A stretch of 64,000 nucleotides of DNA from Sequoia sempervirens. Taxonomy: Eukaryota; Streptophyta; Pinopsida; Cupressales; Cupressaceae. The stretch lies in contig VDFB02270651.1 of the NCBI GenBank assembly GCA_007258455.2, positions 698,798,217-698,862,216 of the forward strand, given 5' to 3'. Positions 1 to 10,861 of this stretch are shown piece after piece. The position numbers and the translations under genes were made by a program. The notes beneath the pieces are model-generated. The model was given only the letters and a program-made list of their open reading frames with translations. It did not search any database and was not told the origin of the DNA. Positions within the stretch are counted from its first letter, which is position 1. The number at the start of each line of letters is the position of its first letter.

Positions 1-48
1 TTTTTTCACATCGCCACTTTTTGGACCCCCATGATCTTGCATAGACCC
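1..48 (-). mobile_element. Terminus of a small TIR transposon (copy M1), cut by window start
   Basis: Read on the minus strand these bases begin GGGTCTATGCAAGATCATG and continue into CCAAAAAGTGGCGATGTG, which closely matches the left end of copy M2 (1058) and the complement of the right end of M3 (10026). The integrase reading frame of element E runs into it just after the conserved residues HGL, so the transposon has interrupted that gene. Only one end is in the window, so its target duplication cannot be checked. Confidence 0.75.
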
Positions 49-500
49 AGTCCATGAATCCTAACTGCCTCCTTGAAAAACAACCCAACAATGTATGAGG
101 CATCATTTGTGCATTTATAGGGTATAAAATGAGCCATTTTGCTAAACTGGTCTACAACAACAAACACACTATCAAACCCTCTCTAGGTTTTGGGAAACCC
201 CAACACAAAATCCATGTTGATGGATTCCCATGGCCTATTTGGAATTGGAAATGGCTGGTAAAGACCTGCATTTGTACTAGAACCCTTGGCCCTTTGGCAA
301 ACAATACAATTTTCAACAAATTTTCTAATATCACTTTGCATCTTTGGCCAATGATAATACCTTCTTACCTGCTCCAAGGTTTTTTCCACACCAAAATGAC
401 CCCCTAAGCTTCCACAATGCTTCTCATTAACCAGATTAGTCCTCATAGAGCATTTAGGAATACACAATTGAGCACCCTTAAATAGTAAGCCATCTTGCAT
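49..500 (-). pseudogene. Integrase fragment of gypsy element E
   Basis: The reading frame from 500 leftwards contains the HHCC zinc-binding region (GGHFGVEKTLEQVRRYYHWP then CIVCQRAKG) followed by the start of the catalytic core (INMDFVLGFPKT, carrying the first catalytic Asp). A frameshift near 183-152 moves the frame, but the core continues with residues matching [18 protein letters not shown]. The core is then broken at 48/49 by the M1 transposon, so the second Asp and the catalytic Glu are absent from the window. Integrase inserts the cDNA of the element into chromosomes; this copy cannot work. Confidence 0.85.
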
Positions 501-1057
501 AAAGAAATCAGAATATTCTTCATGGAAAGTGCCATTGAACTAGTTACAAATAGCATAAACATCCTTGAAATCATCACCTCCTTCATACACACCTTTCAAA
601 GCATCAATACCTACACTTTGGAGTTGAATTTCTTGAACCAACATTTTTCTTCTGTTCAAAGCATCTACCACCTTGTTTGACTACCCCTTTTTGTGTTTTA
701 TGGTGAAAGTGTAGCTTTGTAGGTACTCCACCCACTTCACATCTCTGTGGTTGCATTTTTCTTGGTTTTTTAAGAAAATCAAAGCATGATTGTCAATAAA
801 AACAATAAATTCCTTAGGAAGGAGATAGTGTCTCCACTTTTTCAATGATTGAACCATGGCATACAATTCCAAGTCATAAGAATAATACTTCTTCTTTTCC
901 TCATTGAGCTTCTCACTGAAAAATACTATAGTTATACACTCTTGACTCAATACTACCCCAATTGCATACCCACTTGCATCACATTCTATTGTGAAAACCA
1001 TGATAAAATCAGACAATGCTAGGATTGGTTGTTGGGCTACTCTATTTTTTAGATATT
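501..1057 (-). pseudogene. RNase H and connection region of gypsy element E
   Basis: The open stretch 681-1057 encodes a Ty3/gypsy RNase H: FTIECDASGYAIGVVLSQ with the first catalytic Asp, then FFSEKLNEEKKKYYSYDLELYAMVQSLKKWRHYL with the family's Glu region, then FIVFIDNHALIFL with a further Asp. The residues upstream of KNRVAQQPILALSDF in the same open frame come from the inserted M2 transposon and are not part of the original protein. 501-680 is the degenerate link to the integrase. RNase H removes template RNA during reverse transcription. Confidence 0.85.
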
Positions 1058-1848
1058 GGGTATGTGCAAGATCATGATGGGCCAAAAAGTGGCGATATGA
1101 CATGTATGTGTACCTAGGGTATGTGGCTAATGACTCTTTTTTTACCCAAAATTGATGAAATGAAAAAGGTTTTTAAAGGAGATTCTCAGCTTTCCACCAA
1201 TAGAAATTATACTTTACTTTGAATTTAATAAATAATTATTATTCATTTTCTATTTGAATTACGACTAAAGTCCTGATTGATAGGCTGATTGAAAAAAATC
1301 TATAGCTCTCAAACGGTATCACATTTGTTGAATCCGAAACATGCATCACATTCTATGCTTCGCATACTATAGGATAAAAAAATGAATTTCATGAAGTTTT
1401 GACCAAGTTAAGGTGGTCAGACATACGAGTTTTTTATATTTTTTAAAATTTGTAATAAAAAATTCATAATTAATTATTTACTTGAAAAAAAAATTACAAA
1501 AAATATGCATCACATCGACATGAGTCCTCTACTTATATCTAAAATATTATAAAAAATATTATCATTTTATTGTGGTTAGGTGGTGACACCTACTTCTTTA
1601 TTTTTTCCCTAAAATTTAAGTACTACCACATTGAAATTTCAAATTTTCACCAAATAGATTTAAAAATAAAAAATAAACCTAGTAGTTTAGAAACTACATT
1701 CAATTTTCTACAGATTCTATTCTTATATATTTTTGAAATAATATAGATAACTTATTCAAATTTTTACATCAAGTTGCTTAACTCTGATTTTTCTTAATTT
1801 TTTGCCACTTAAGGGCTTGCTTTTTCCATGATGATCCTGCACATACCC
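1058..1848 (-). mobile_element. Small non-coding TIR transposon, copy M2 (791 bp)
   Basis: It starts GGGTATGTGCAAGATCATG and ends with the complementary CATGATGATCCTGCACATACCC-type terminus; the 4-bp direct repeats TATT at 1054-1057 and 1849-1852 flank it. It is an inverted copy of M3 over its whole length. No reading frame of note lies inside it, so it would depend on another element's transposase (MITE-like). It splits the RT and RNase H domains of element E. The superfamily is not assigned; a 4-bp duplication is unusual for the common plant superfamilies. Confidence 0.9.
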
Positions 1849-1852
1849 TATT

Positions 1853-2831
1853 GAAATATTTTTTCTACCTCATCAGACCATACACACCTTTTCATTTTAT
1901 CCCCTTTGATTGTATCAATGATTGGAGAGAAAATGTGACTGAAATTCTTCACAAATTCTAGTTGTAAAACCTAGCTAGACCATGGAAACTTCTTACCTCA
2001 CTAACTGAAGTTGGAGTAGGCCAATTGAGAATTGCTTCTACCTTGTTGGGGTATCTTCAAAGTAACTTCTAAGATCACAAATCCAAGATAAACCAACTCC
2101 TCTTTCATGAATTCACACTTCTTCAAATTGATCATCAACCTTTCTTCATTCAACCTCTTCAACACCATGTCCAAATGTTGCAAGTGTTCCTCTTTAATCT
2201 TACTAAACACAAGAATATCATTGAAGTAGACAACCACAAAATTAACTATGAAGGGTTTCAAAACTTCATTCATTAACCTCATAAAAGTTCTTGGTGCATT
2301 TGAAAGCCCAAATGACATTACCATTCATTCATACAACCCCTCATTAGTTTTTTAGGCAATTTTCCACTCATCCCCTTCTCTTATCCTGATTTGGTGGTAG
2401 CCACTTTTGAGGTCAATCTTTGAGAAATAGCAAGCCCATCCTAAACAGTCCATCAAATATTCCATTCTTGGTATGGGAAACCTATACCTTATGGTTATCT
2501 TATTAATTTCCCTTGAGGTGGTGCACATTCACCAATCTCCACCTTTTTTAGGTTCCTACATAGTAGGAACAACACATGGGCTTAAGCTTTCTCTTATGAG
2601 GCCTTTGTCAAGTGATTCTTGAATTTGTTTCCTAATCTCTTCATTCTATTGAGGAGTCATCTTGTATGCAACTTTATTTGGTAGGTTCCCCCCTGGTATA
2701 AAGTCTATATGGTGGCTCACATCCCTTAGTGATGGCAAAGAACTAGGGATCTTATCTACAACAATGTCTTGGTACTTGTTCAACAAGGCTTGGACATCCT
2801 TAGGCACATTTTCAACCTTGGTTGCTGTCAT
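1853..2831 (-). pseudogene. Reverse transcriptase of gypsy element E
   Basis: Two frames carry RT. The amino-terminal part (2831-2646) contains DVSHHIDFIPGGNLPNKVAY and ends at KMTPQ, typical of the start of Ty3/gypsy RT. The palm region (2324-2001) contains [17 protein letters not shown] and [12 protein letters not shown]. In active enzymes the latter reads Y-x-D-D, so the first Asp of the catalytic pair is Asn here. Stops break 2325-2645, although recognisable RT sequence continues. The enzyme would copy element RNA into DNA; this copy is inactive on sequence grounds. Confidence 0.9.
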
Positions 2832-3458
2832 AACCGATTTAGGTCTAATTATAATTGCATACCCTTATCCACCTTCTTCTTTCATGATTTTCAAGAATTA
2901 TTTTTCCCCAACCAACATAACACTTGACCCTTCTTGTGTGTCTAGATTTTCATCTTGCAAAGAAGTAAGTGTATAAATGAAACCCCATCTTTTTCAATTA
3001 CATAGGTATTTTTCTTCCCATCATGCTTAGCTTTTTTGTCATACTACCAGGGTCTTCCTAACAGCAGATGAAAAACATCCATTGGGATGATTTCACACAA
3101 TATCTTGTCTATATACCCCCAATATTGAATTCAACGCATGTTTGCTCATTAACTAGGACTTGTTGACCCTTTTTCAACTAGGAAACCTTGTAAGGAGTGG
3201 GGTGTGGGATTCTTTTCATCTTTAAATTTTCAACCATCTCTAAGGTAACCAAATTATCTGTGGAATTAGAATCAACAACAACTTTACACACCTTACCTTG
3301 AGATTTGCATGTGGTTCTAACAAAAACTTTCTTTCTGGAAGCTCCTTCACTATAGGGACCTTAAGCAATGTTCTTCTCATCGTCATATTTTCTCCAACTT
3401 CTAGAGCAACATGTTGAGAAAGAGAGTTGACACTCTCACAATCTTCCTCTTGCACCAA
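2832..3458 (-). pseudogene. Aspartic protease region of gypsy element E
   Basis: Around 3245-3320 the minus strand encodes CKSQGKVCKVVVDSNSTDNL. Gypsy proteases have D-S/T-G at this site, so the Gly of the active-site triplet is Asn. The frame shifts just before this, and the stretch down to the RT start at 2831 carries several stops. The protease would cut the gag-pol polyprotein. A weakly matching frame at 3240-3458 holds the part before the active site. Confidence 0.7.
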
Positions 3459-3833
3459 TTGTGTTCTCCTTTCACCACCATGTGAATTAGAAGGTTGTTT
3501 ATCTGGGCACTTCCATGCTTGATGGACAAATTGATTACATTGATAACATCTTCCTGAAAATGTATTGGATCCTCTACCTTATCCTCCAAATCTTCCTCTA
3601 CTATTTGATCTCCTGCCTCTAAAACCACCTCTTGATTCAGAGTTTTGATCTTGGTTACCACTTCTCTCACCTTGTGGTTTTTGATATTTTCCTCTTCCTC
3701 CAAAGGATCCTCTACCCCTGAAGTTCTTTCCTCTACCTCTTCCTTGCTTCTCTTTTCTTCTTTTTATCTTTTCCTCTGCCTTAACAGCCAATTGGAAACA
3801 CTCTTCCACTATTCTAGGGGTGGTAAGACTCAT
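3459..3833 (-). pseudogene. Gag carboxy-terminal zinc-knuckle region of element E
   Basis: An RG-rich linker (3579-3833: GRGRGKNFRGRGSFGGRGKY and further RG repeats) is followed at 3493-3555 by GRCYQCNQFVHQAWKCPDK, a C-x2-C-x4-H-x4-C zinc knuckle that binds nucleic acid in the capsid. The knuckle lies in a different frame from the RG linker, so there is a frameshift between them. Confidence 0.8.
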
Positions 3834-3834
3834 T

Positions 3835-4314
3835 TCATCTTGTATAATGAAACCTCAATCCATTTAGGTACCTTGCTACCTTTTCAACCTCATCCTCAAC
3901 ATGACCTACTCTAAGACACAACTTATGAAACTCCTCTATGAAATCCATGACATCCATCTCCTTTTGCTTGAGATTTTGAAGCTTTCTAAATGTCTGAATT
4001 GCATAGTCATCAGGCAGAAATTGACTCTTGAATTTAGACACCATTCTATCCCATGAATTGATTTTTTCTTTTCCCTTCTTCACTCTCTTTTCCAACACAT
4101 AATTCCACCAAGTTAGGGAAGGGCCTTTCAACTTTTTTAAAGCAAATTTCACCTTTTTTTCATCTGCTACCTCCTTGTATTCAAAATAATTATCTAGTGC
4201 ATCAACCCAATCTAGCACCTCTTCACTATCCATCTTCCCACCATACATGGTAAATTCCATCTTCACCTCAAGAGTATCTCCCTTGACATCCTTCAACAAC
4301 TTAGCCATTCTCAA
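3835..4314 (-). CDS. Gag capsid domain of gypsy element E (open 159-codon fragment)
   Basis: This open frame encodes a retrotransposon gag domain: MYGGKMDSEEVLDWVDALDN, FALKKLKGPSLTWW and FRKLQNLKQKEMDVMDFIEE, with FHKLCLRVGHVEDEVEKVAR, all typical of the gypsy capsid fold. It is interrupted at 3834 from the RG-rich part and at 4314 from the amino-terminal charged segment, in each case by a single stop. Gag packages the element RNA into particles. Confidence 0.85.
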   Translation of the reverse strand: MRMAKLLKDVKGDTLEVKMEFTMYGGKMDSEEVLDWVDALDNYFEYKEVADEKKVKFALKKLKGPSLTWWNYVLEKRVKKGKEKINSWDRMVSKFKSQFLPDDYAIQTFRKLQNLKQKEMDVMDFIEEFHKLCLRVGHVEDEVEKVARYLNGLRFHYTR

Positions 4315-4569
4315 CTAATTAGGGTCCAATTCATCATCACCTTGGACTCCTCCTTGAGGGTTTTCATTCTCACCCTCTTCCTCTTCATCTTCATCACTTT
4401 GGTCTCTAGTGACCACACCTCTCTTTTGATTTGACTCTAGTGGTGCTAGTCTGGCTAGGACAACTTCTTGAGACTCCATCTGTCTCAACTCCTTAGCATG
4501 CTTCTCTTTCAATTCTCTAACTTCTCTTTTCATTGGGTTCTTTTTAGGAGGCATATTTGTTTCCTCCAA
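4315..4569 (-). CDS. Charged amino-terminal gag segment of element E
   Basis: An 84-codon frame starting METNMPP-like with basic and then acidic runs (DQSDEDEEEEGENEN). It lies just upstream of the capsid domain in the same frame, separated by one stop codon at the junction. It starts 35 bases after the primer site, so it is the natural gag start. Such low-complexity charged starts are common in gypsy gag. Confidence 0.6.
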   Translation of the reverse strand: MEETNMPPKKNPMKREVRELKEKHAKELRQMESQEVVLARLAPLESNQKRGVVTRDQSDEDEEEEGENENPQGGVQGDDELDPN

Positions 4570-4604
4570 ACTTCAACCTTTTCCCTTCAATGACCAAAAC
4601 CTAT

Positions 4605-4616
4605 GTTCTGATACCA
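4605..4616 (-). other. Primer binding site, initiator-Met tRNA type (element E)
   Basis: On the minus strand the sequence is TGGTATCAGAAC, which differs at one base from TGGTATCAGAGC, the usual complement of the 3' end of plant initiator-Met tRNA. Its place between the LTR end (CA at 4620-4621) and gag is right for minus-strand priming. Confidence 0.85.
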
Positions 4617-4619
4617 ATT

Positions 4620-5767
4620 TGATGCAAAGCAGGGTAGCATTTTACAATTCAATCACAATTTGAACAATCTTTCAATTTGGAAACCCTAACTTGGTCTTTA
4701 TCTCACAAATCCTTCATATTTCCTTGTAGCACTCCAAACAGTGATTTTTCACCATATCTTTCAAAGAAGATAGCAAAACCACAATTGAATTACCATTTAT
4801 GATAACCTTTATGCTATTTTTCAACATATCAAATTGTAGATAGGTTTTTTTTGTAACAACACCCTCTCAAATTGACTGCTACATTGGAACTAGGTCAAAT
4901 TGGCCTTGTTTTCCAAAGAAACTATGAGAAATCCTTTGTCCAATCTATCAAGCTTCACTCCAAGACTTCAAGCAAGTCACATGGGGTCTGGAACTCCAAC
5001 TTTTATCCAGTGGAACATTTACAAATTCATATATCATCAAAACTCTATCTCTAACCTCTACTCCTAAGCCTAATACAAAGAGATATTAGGCTAAGGCTCG
5101 CTCAAAATTTTCCCTATCTTCATCCCCTACATCTAAAAACTCTACCAACATAGAAATAAACATAACTAATGCCATTCCATTTATTTGTAGAGGTTTTCAT
5201 CAATGGAATGGTTCAATATTCCATTTGTTCACTCAAACCCTCTTAACTTAGGGTTTTCTCACCACTTTCAGTAAAATGTCTCTAAAATCCTTCAAAATCA
5301 ATGAAAATAGATAAAATAACATTTAAATTATGGTTAACACACTCCTCCATCAATTATAATTCACATTAGCTCATTTTTTGACTGTACGTAGCCGTACAAA
5401 GTTCTGTAGCAGCAAAAACACTCAAGAAATTGTAGAAAATAGAGTAAATATTATTGATTTGTCTCCAAAAGTTTTCCTCAAACTCCTCAAGGTATATTTA
5501 AATATCTAAAATCAAAACCCAACGGTTCAAAACTAATTTTTGAATGAGTGACCATTCAACTTCCAAATACATCCAAAAATGCAAAGTTGCATTGCAACTT
5601 TTGCAACATTTACAAAAACTTGAAAACTTTATGCAAAACCGACCCCATGAGACTCAAAACATTAGATATGGTGTAAATAGACCTTATTACATCAAATATG
5701 ACTTAAAACACCAAAAACCTAACATTGGACCCTATTTACAAAATGTAGACTAGGTGCCCTTTCACCA
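4620..5767 (-). repeat. 5' LTR of gypsy element E (right end approximate)
   Basis: The 3' end of the LTR is the CA at 4620-4621, three bases from the primer site. The other end is put at the TG near 5766-5767 only by inspection. A TATA-like stretch (complement of 5493-5505) would be the promoter. A 9-bp-arm palindrome, AAAGTTGCA-T-TGCAACTTT, lies at 5583-5601. The second LTR is outside the window, so the ends are not confirmed. Confidence 0.55.
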
Positions 5768-7736
5768 TTTTCCCACTATATGCATATGCCTAAATGAATG
5801 TTCTAAAAGCTTTTAAATTTGATTTGAGATCTAATATGACCTAATGTATATTTTTAAATGTAGTTAAGATGAGGATCTAACTAGTGATGACTAAAATTAA
5901 CCATATAAATGAACTTTGAGTGCAATATGGTATGCAATTTTTTTATTTTTTTGGATGCTTTCTCATGAAATGATGAATGCAACACAAATTATGACTAAAA
6001 TCGGATCTAAGATGATATGCTTCAAATATAGGATGATATGCTTCAAATTTTAGAGGATAAATAATATAAAACATGTTAGGTTCACCAAAATATTTGTTGG
6101 AAAATGAGATCCTAAGTCTAATAGTAGATCACTACAATAAAATTTTTATAGAAACATGTGGCTGGAGAATCTAGACCACAAGGATATGAGATTGACTAAC
6201 AACTTGAAAGGTGAATCAATCAATCCTAGATCTAGATTCTCTTTTTTGGAGGTGGCAAGGTTGATGGATTGAAAATTTGATGCAACAATGTAATTGAACA
6301 AACTATGCAAATACAACATTTTGAGATGAATTTTCACAAACTTAAAACACAGATAAATTTATGTTCCAAAAAGGTAGAAGGAAAACACTTGTACACCTGT
6401 GATTTGAATTTGAGCTGATTTTGGGTGGTATAGGGTGCAATGACACCCTAAGTTGAGGACTTCAAATTGGAAACTACTTTCACAAGCCTCAAGTCCCTGT
6501 TCTGTAGTCTTTGTCTTTTAGATTTCATTGTCATATCTTCATCTATTGTTGAGATAATTTAGATTCCATATCTTGTCAACTTGTAAGGTCTTGATGCATG
6601 AATGCACAAATTGTCTTCAATCTTCTCCCAATCTTCTTTAGATCTATAACCTGCACACATAAAGAGAGGGGAAGGGTTATTCTATATAGGTTCTTTCCTC
6701 AGTCAAACCTTGTCTTAGTATTTCGACCTCCATAATGAAAAAATTGATGAAAAGAGAGCATATCCTTTGAGGGATAAGGTTAAATGATAAATAAATGATG
6801 AATTGACACTTTTTTGTAACTCACCACTAAGATTTGATATTCTTGATGGAAAAATTCATGCTCTTCACCTTCAAGGATTCCTTGTTGTTTGACTTCATTT
6901 GATTTGGAGACCTACAAGCATTAATACTAAAGAAAGAATGCATAAACATGAAAAAACTCACACGAAACTTGACATGGTGCTTCTATGATAAAAAGTTGCA
7001 ATAATCCTACAAATTTTTCTCTTGAATACTCTTAAATTGATAATTGAAGTTTAATAATTGCTCTTGTTTTTTCCTTCTCTTTTTTTCTCTCTCATTAAAA
7101 TTATGAAAATACTATGTATTTATATAAAACTCTTTTAATTTTCCAAAACTTAAATCTTGGTGGAAAACAATTTGAATTTGAATTTCAACTAGTAAATTAT
7201 CGACAACAACCTTTTTAAATTTATGTAAGACCACGCTTCACATGTGATTAGTAAAACCCTAGTTTGTTTCATGTTTCCCTAAATATATGTAAGATGTATT
7301 ACAAATGATAAATAGTGTGATTGAGTAACAATATTCTTGCATTTCATTTTGACATTTTATTTAATTGTCATTGTCATGAAGGTATTAGGATCTCATAAAT
7401 TATGGAATAGAAATTGAAACTTAAATGGAATTATCGCTTAGATAAGTCTTAGGATATCAAGCTAGCAAATTAATGTTGTACATGATTGTTTCTTACTATT
7501 GCATTGTCAATGTGTAGGAAAATAAGGGAAGGGAAAATTATTGAGATCAAATCAAAAGACATCTTATTGTGGATAGGAATTTGAACCTTTTGGGGCTTAG
7601 AAATAAATAAAGTTAATATGTGGTAAATTAATATGATAAGGGTTGATATTGTTATGTGGGTGTAAGTGGGGTTAGGGGTTAGGAACTATCCAAGTGTGAA
7701 AATCGGATGGATTTTTAAGTGGGTCTTAAAAGAGGA
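5768..7736. other. No gene seen; AT-rich interspersed sequence
   Basis: No convincing reading frame. Bases 6560-7100 resemble, with heavy divergence, 20230-20760: both carry an 'agaggggaa...ggtcaaaccct/cttgt' block followed by a 'gcaactcacca' block in the same order. This suggests two old copies of the same interspersed repeat, kind unknown. Confidence 0.4.
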
Positions 7737-7860
7737 TTGTTGGTCAATTTCCTTGGTTGGGATGCAAAAATAAACACGCTAGGGTCTATACCATAGGGTT
7801 GTTGATCAATTTCCTTGGTTGGGATGCAAACATAAACACCCTAGGGTCTATACCATAGTA
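7737..7860. repeat. 62-bp tandem duplication (two units)
   Basis: Units 7737-7798 and 7799-7860 each begin TTGTTGRTCAATTTCCTTGG and end AGGGTCTATACCATAG; only a few bases differ. Non-coding. Confidence 0.9.
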
Positions 7861-9242
7861 GTATGGGTCAAATGGGCATGCAATAGGGCCTCAAGGACAT
7901 GCTTTGACTTCTCAAAAGTCCTCATAATGAGGAGTGGCGAATTTTGGAGGAGGATGGTGGTGAAATGATGAAGGAGGTTGTCCAAGTGCATGCATCCTCT
8001 TTAATAAGGAAAAGACTCTCATTGATGGAGTGAGGTACACTTCACACCTCCCCCATACAAAAGGTTTCAAGTTGAAACTCCTATTTATCTTGGAGAGGAA
8101 GGATGAGTGGGGGTGTTACCCACTTCTCTTTTGGAGAACTTTAGTGAAGATAGAAAGAATGAGGAGAGGAGAGGAGAAGTCCTTGTAAAGAGATAGTGAG
8201 CAAGATGGCTTGGATTGGAGAGGAAAGAAGGATAAACTTGAGTTGAATTCCCTCACCCTAAGAAAAGAGATAAGTTCTCCCTTACTTCCATTTTCCCTTT
8301 TTTTTATTTGATGTAAGAAAGTGGTATGTTGCATGGATCATGGTGGAAATAGAGAATAGAGAACTTAGATACATGATATTTGGTGTTATGTCATTCTTAT
8401 TCCTTTGTAAAAATCTGAAAAAGACTCCATTCATCATCTTAGAGCTAAGAAACTTCCTTGCTCAGGGGTATGGCTAGAGCCCGCATGGCTCCATGATGCA
8501 ATTACGGTAGGGTGGAGAGCAAGCCTTATTTAGTTGTGTGTTACTCATTGCATTCTTATGTATTGTTTGTAATGTTGAAGGTTAGTATATTGTTTAAGAT
8601 GAAAGAATGAAAAGAGCCAACCTTATTCTTTTGTGTGTTATTCTTTGTATTCCATAATAATGTGTGTAATATTGAAGGTTTAATATTTTGTTGCAATGAA
8701 AACAAAAAAAATGTATTTACTTCTACCGTTAATAATATGCCCTAGACATTGGGTTTTCTCTATTCATTTAGCCCTGTAATATGTTGAAAGATAAATATAT
8801 ATTTAGCATGCCCACAACAGTTTTATATATTTTAAAAGAGAGTAATAAAATAAATGAACAACAATAGCCTTCAACTCTATAAAAATTTTAATAAATATAT
8901 ATTGTGCGTGTATGTTATTTTGGTAGTTGTGTGTATATTCAGACGAATATATATAAAAGAATAATAAAATAAAAGAGAAACAATATTAAATCTGTTGTTT
9001 AAATTTTATAGTGGAATTTAGATTCATATTCATATTTCAAGAACATATATTGACCCTCAACAGAGTTTTGTGTAAAAAATAATTATATATATACAAAGTT
9101 GCTACATTCTCTATGAATTAAAAATAATCATTAATCATGTTGGTGCTTCTTACACCAGTTGGTTTACATAACATTGTTGCAAAGAATACATATGATTATT
9201 ATTTGAAACCATTATTGGCATAGTTAAATAAATTAAAAACAT
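7861..9242. other. No gene seen; includes a diverged 97-bp tandem pair at 8517-8710
   Basis: Two diverged copies of about 97 bp start GAGCAAGCCTTATT (8517) and GAGCCAACCTTATT (8614). The rest is AT-rich with short open frames lacking any family resemblance. Confidence 0.5.
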
Positions 9243-10026
9243 GGGTATGTGCAGGATCATCATGGAAAAAATAGGCCCTTAAGTGGCAAAAATATCAGAA
9301 AAATCAGAGTTAGGAAACTTGACATAAAAATTTGAATAAGTTATCTATATTATTTCAAAAGTATGTAAGAATAGAATCTATAGCAAATTGAATATAGTTT
9401 CTAAACTACTAGGTTTGTTTAAAAAAAAAAAGAAATTTATTTGGTGAAATTTTGAAATTTTAATACAGTAGTACTTAAATTTTAGGGAAAAAATAAGTAG
9501 GTGTCTATCTGACCACCCTAACCACAATAAAATGATAATATTTTTTTTATAAGATTTTAGATATAAGTAGAGGACTCATGTCCTGATGTGATGCATATTT
9601 TTTTATAATTTTTTTCTAAGTAAATAATTAATTATGATTTTTTATTACAACTTTTAAAAATATAAAAACTTGTATGTCGACCACCTTAACTTGGTCAAAA
9701 CTTAATGAAATTCAATTTTTCTTTTTTAGTCCTATAGTATGTGAAGCATAGAATGTGACGCATGTTTTGGATTCAAAATGTGATCTTGTTTGAAAGCTAT
9801 AAATGTTTTTCAATCAGTATCAATTAGGACTTTAGTCATAATTTGAATAGAAAATGAATAATAATTACTTATTAAATTCAAAGTAAAGCATAATTTATAT
9901 TGGTGGAAAGCTAAAAATCTCTTTTAAAACCCTTTTCATTTCATCAATTTTGGGTTAAAAAAAAGTCGTTAGCCACATACCCATCATATTGCCACTTTTT
10001 GGCCCATCATGATCCTGGACATACCC
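9243..10026 (+). mobile_element. Small non-coding TIR transposon, copy M3 (784 bp)
   Basis: The ends are GGGTATGTGCAGGATCATC on the left and the complement of GGGTATGTCCAGGATCATG on the right, imperfect inverted repeats of over 20 bp with further shared blocks (AAGTGGC) inside. The 4-bp repeat ACAT flanks it at 9239-9242 and 10027-10030. It is the reverse complement of M2 throughout, with many substitutions and a few indels. No coding capacity. Confidence 0.9.
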
Positions 10027-10861
10027 ACATCCTATTGTTGTGTAAAAGAAAAAATTGAAACCCAATAGCAATGTCCATATCATCTTAATAAAACAATTAC
10101 TGACTTGGATTTCATTTCCTACTGCAAAAATATATATATATAGTTAAAAACTTTGCTACTATAAATGAAAGCAGTAGATTCCATAGCAGAAATTTAAAAT
10201 AATAATAATAATAATAAAATATGTCAAAGACCCACTGCCTCCTCATCTTCCAGTTGATGGAGAGCACAAATGTTAAGGATAATACAGTCTATCCAAATGC
10301 TGCTCTCTTCACTTTGTCACCATGTTGGTATGTGCATATAAAGGCAAAAATACTTGTATGGACTCAAGATGAAATCTTAGATCAATGTAAGTTATTCAAG
10401 AAAAGTAAAATAAAAGAGCTAGCGGCGGGCTTAAAATAGTAATATATATATATATATATATTATCACGCTATATGCTTGACTGTGACCATATAGAGTTGA
10501 TATTTGAGGAATGCTTCCTTCCTCCATTCTGTGCAGTTTGCAAGAGGAAAAAAAAATGAGCATAGCAAAATGGGAAAAAAATAGAATAATAAAGAAGCAT
10601 GGTATCACTATCAAAGAATAGGATTAGGGAAACACGTGAAGCTATTAAATTTTGGACCAAATTAAAGAACAATTCACGTGAACATACAGATTAATTTGAG
10701 TTCCAGATAAAGAATAATCTCATATCTAGACATGAAAGAAAATAAAGTTGAAACTATTTAAAAGAGCTTTTGTGCATTTTTTTCCTCATTAGCCAGCCAT
10801 TGGTCCTCCTGTCAACATAGTAACTAGTTGATTGACCATGTCCCAACATATGCAAAATTTA
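10027..10861. other. No gene seen; microsatellites
   Basis: Contains an (AAT)n run at 10198-10217 and an (AT)n run at 10441-10460. No supported coding frame. Confidence 0.6.

Larger units (their letters stand above)
49..5767 (-). mobile_element. Decayed Ty3/gypsy LTR retrotransposon (element E), 5' part
   Basis: Reading on the minus strand, from right to left: 5' LTR, tRNA-iMet-type primer site, gag, zinc knuckle, protease, RT, RNase H and integrase, which is the Ty3/gypsy order. The integrase and gag look chromovirus-like by eye, but this is not proven. The 3' end lies beyond the window start. Many frameshifts, stops and changed catalytic residues show it is a dead copy. Two copies of a TIR transposon have inserted into it (1-48 and 1058-1848). 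The right LTR end near 5767 is an estimate from a TG dinucleotide, not from a target duplication. Confidence 0.85.

Noticed and set aside
5583..5601. Palindrome AAAGTTGCA-T-TGCAACTTT as a separate regulatory site
   Set aside because: A single short palindrome within an LTR; noted in the LTR entry but not enough for its own claim.
8116..8334. 72-codon minus-strand frame
   Set aside because: Low-complexity Ser/Leu/Phe composition on the complement of a GA-rich stretch, with no family resemblance and no gene context.
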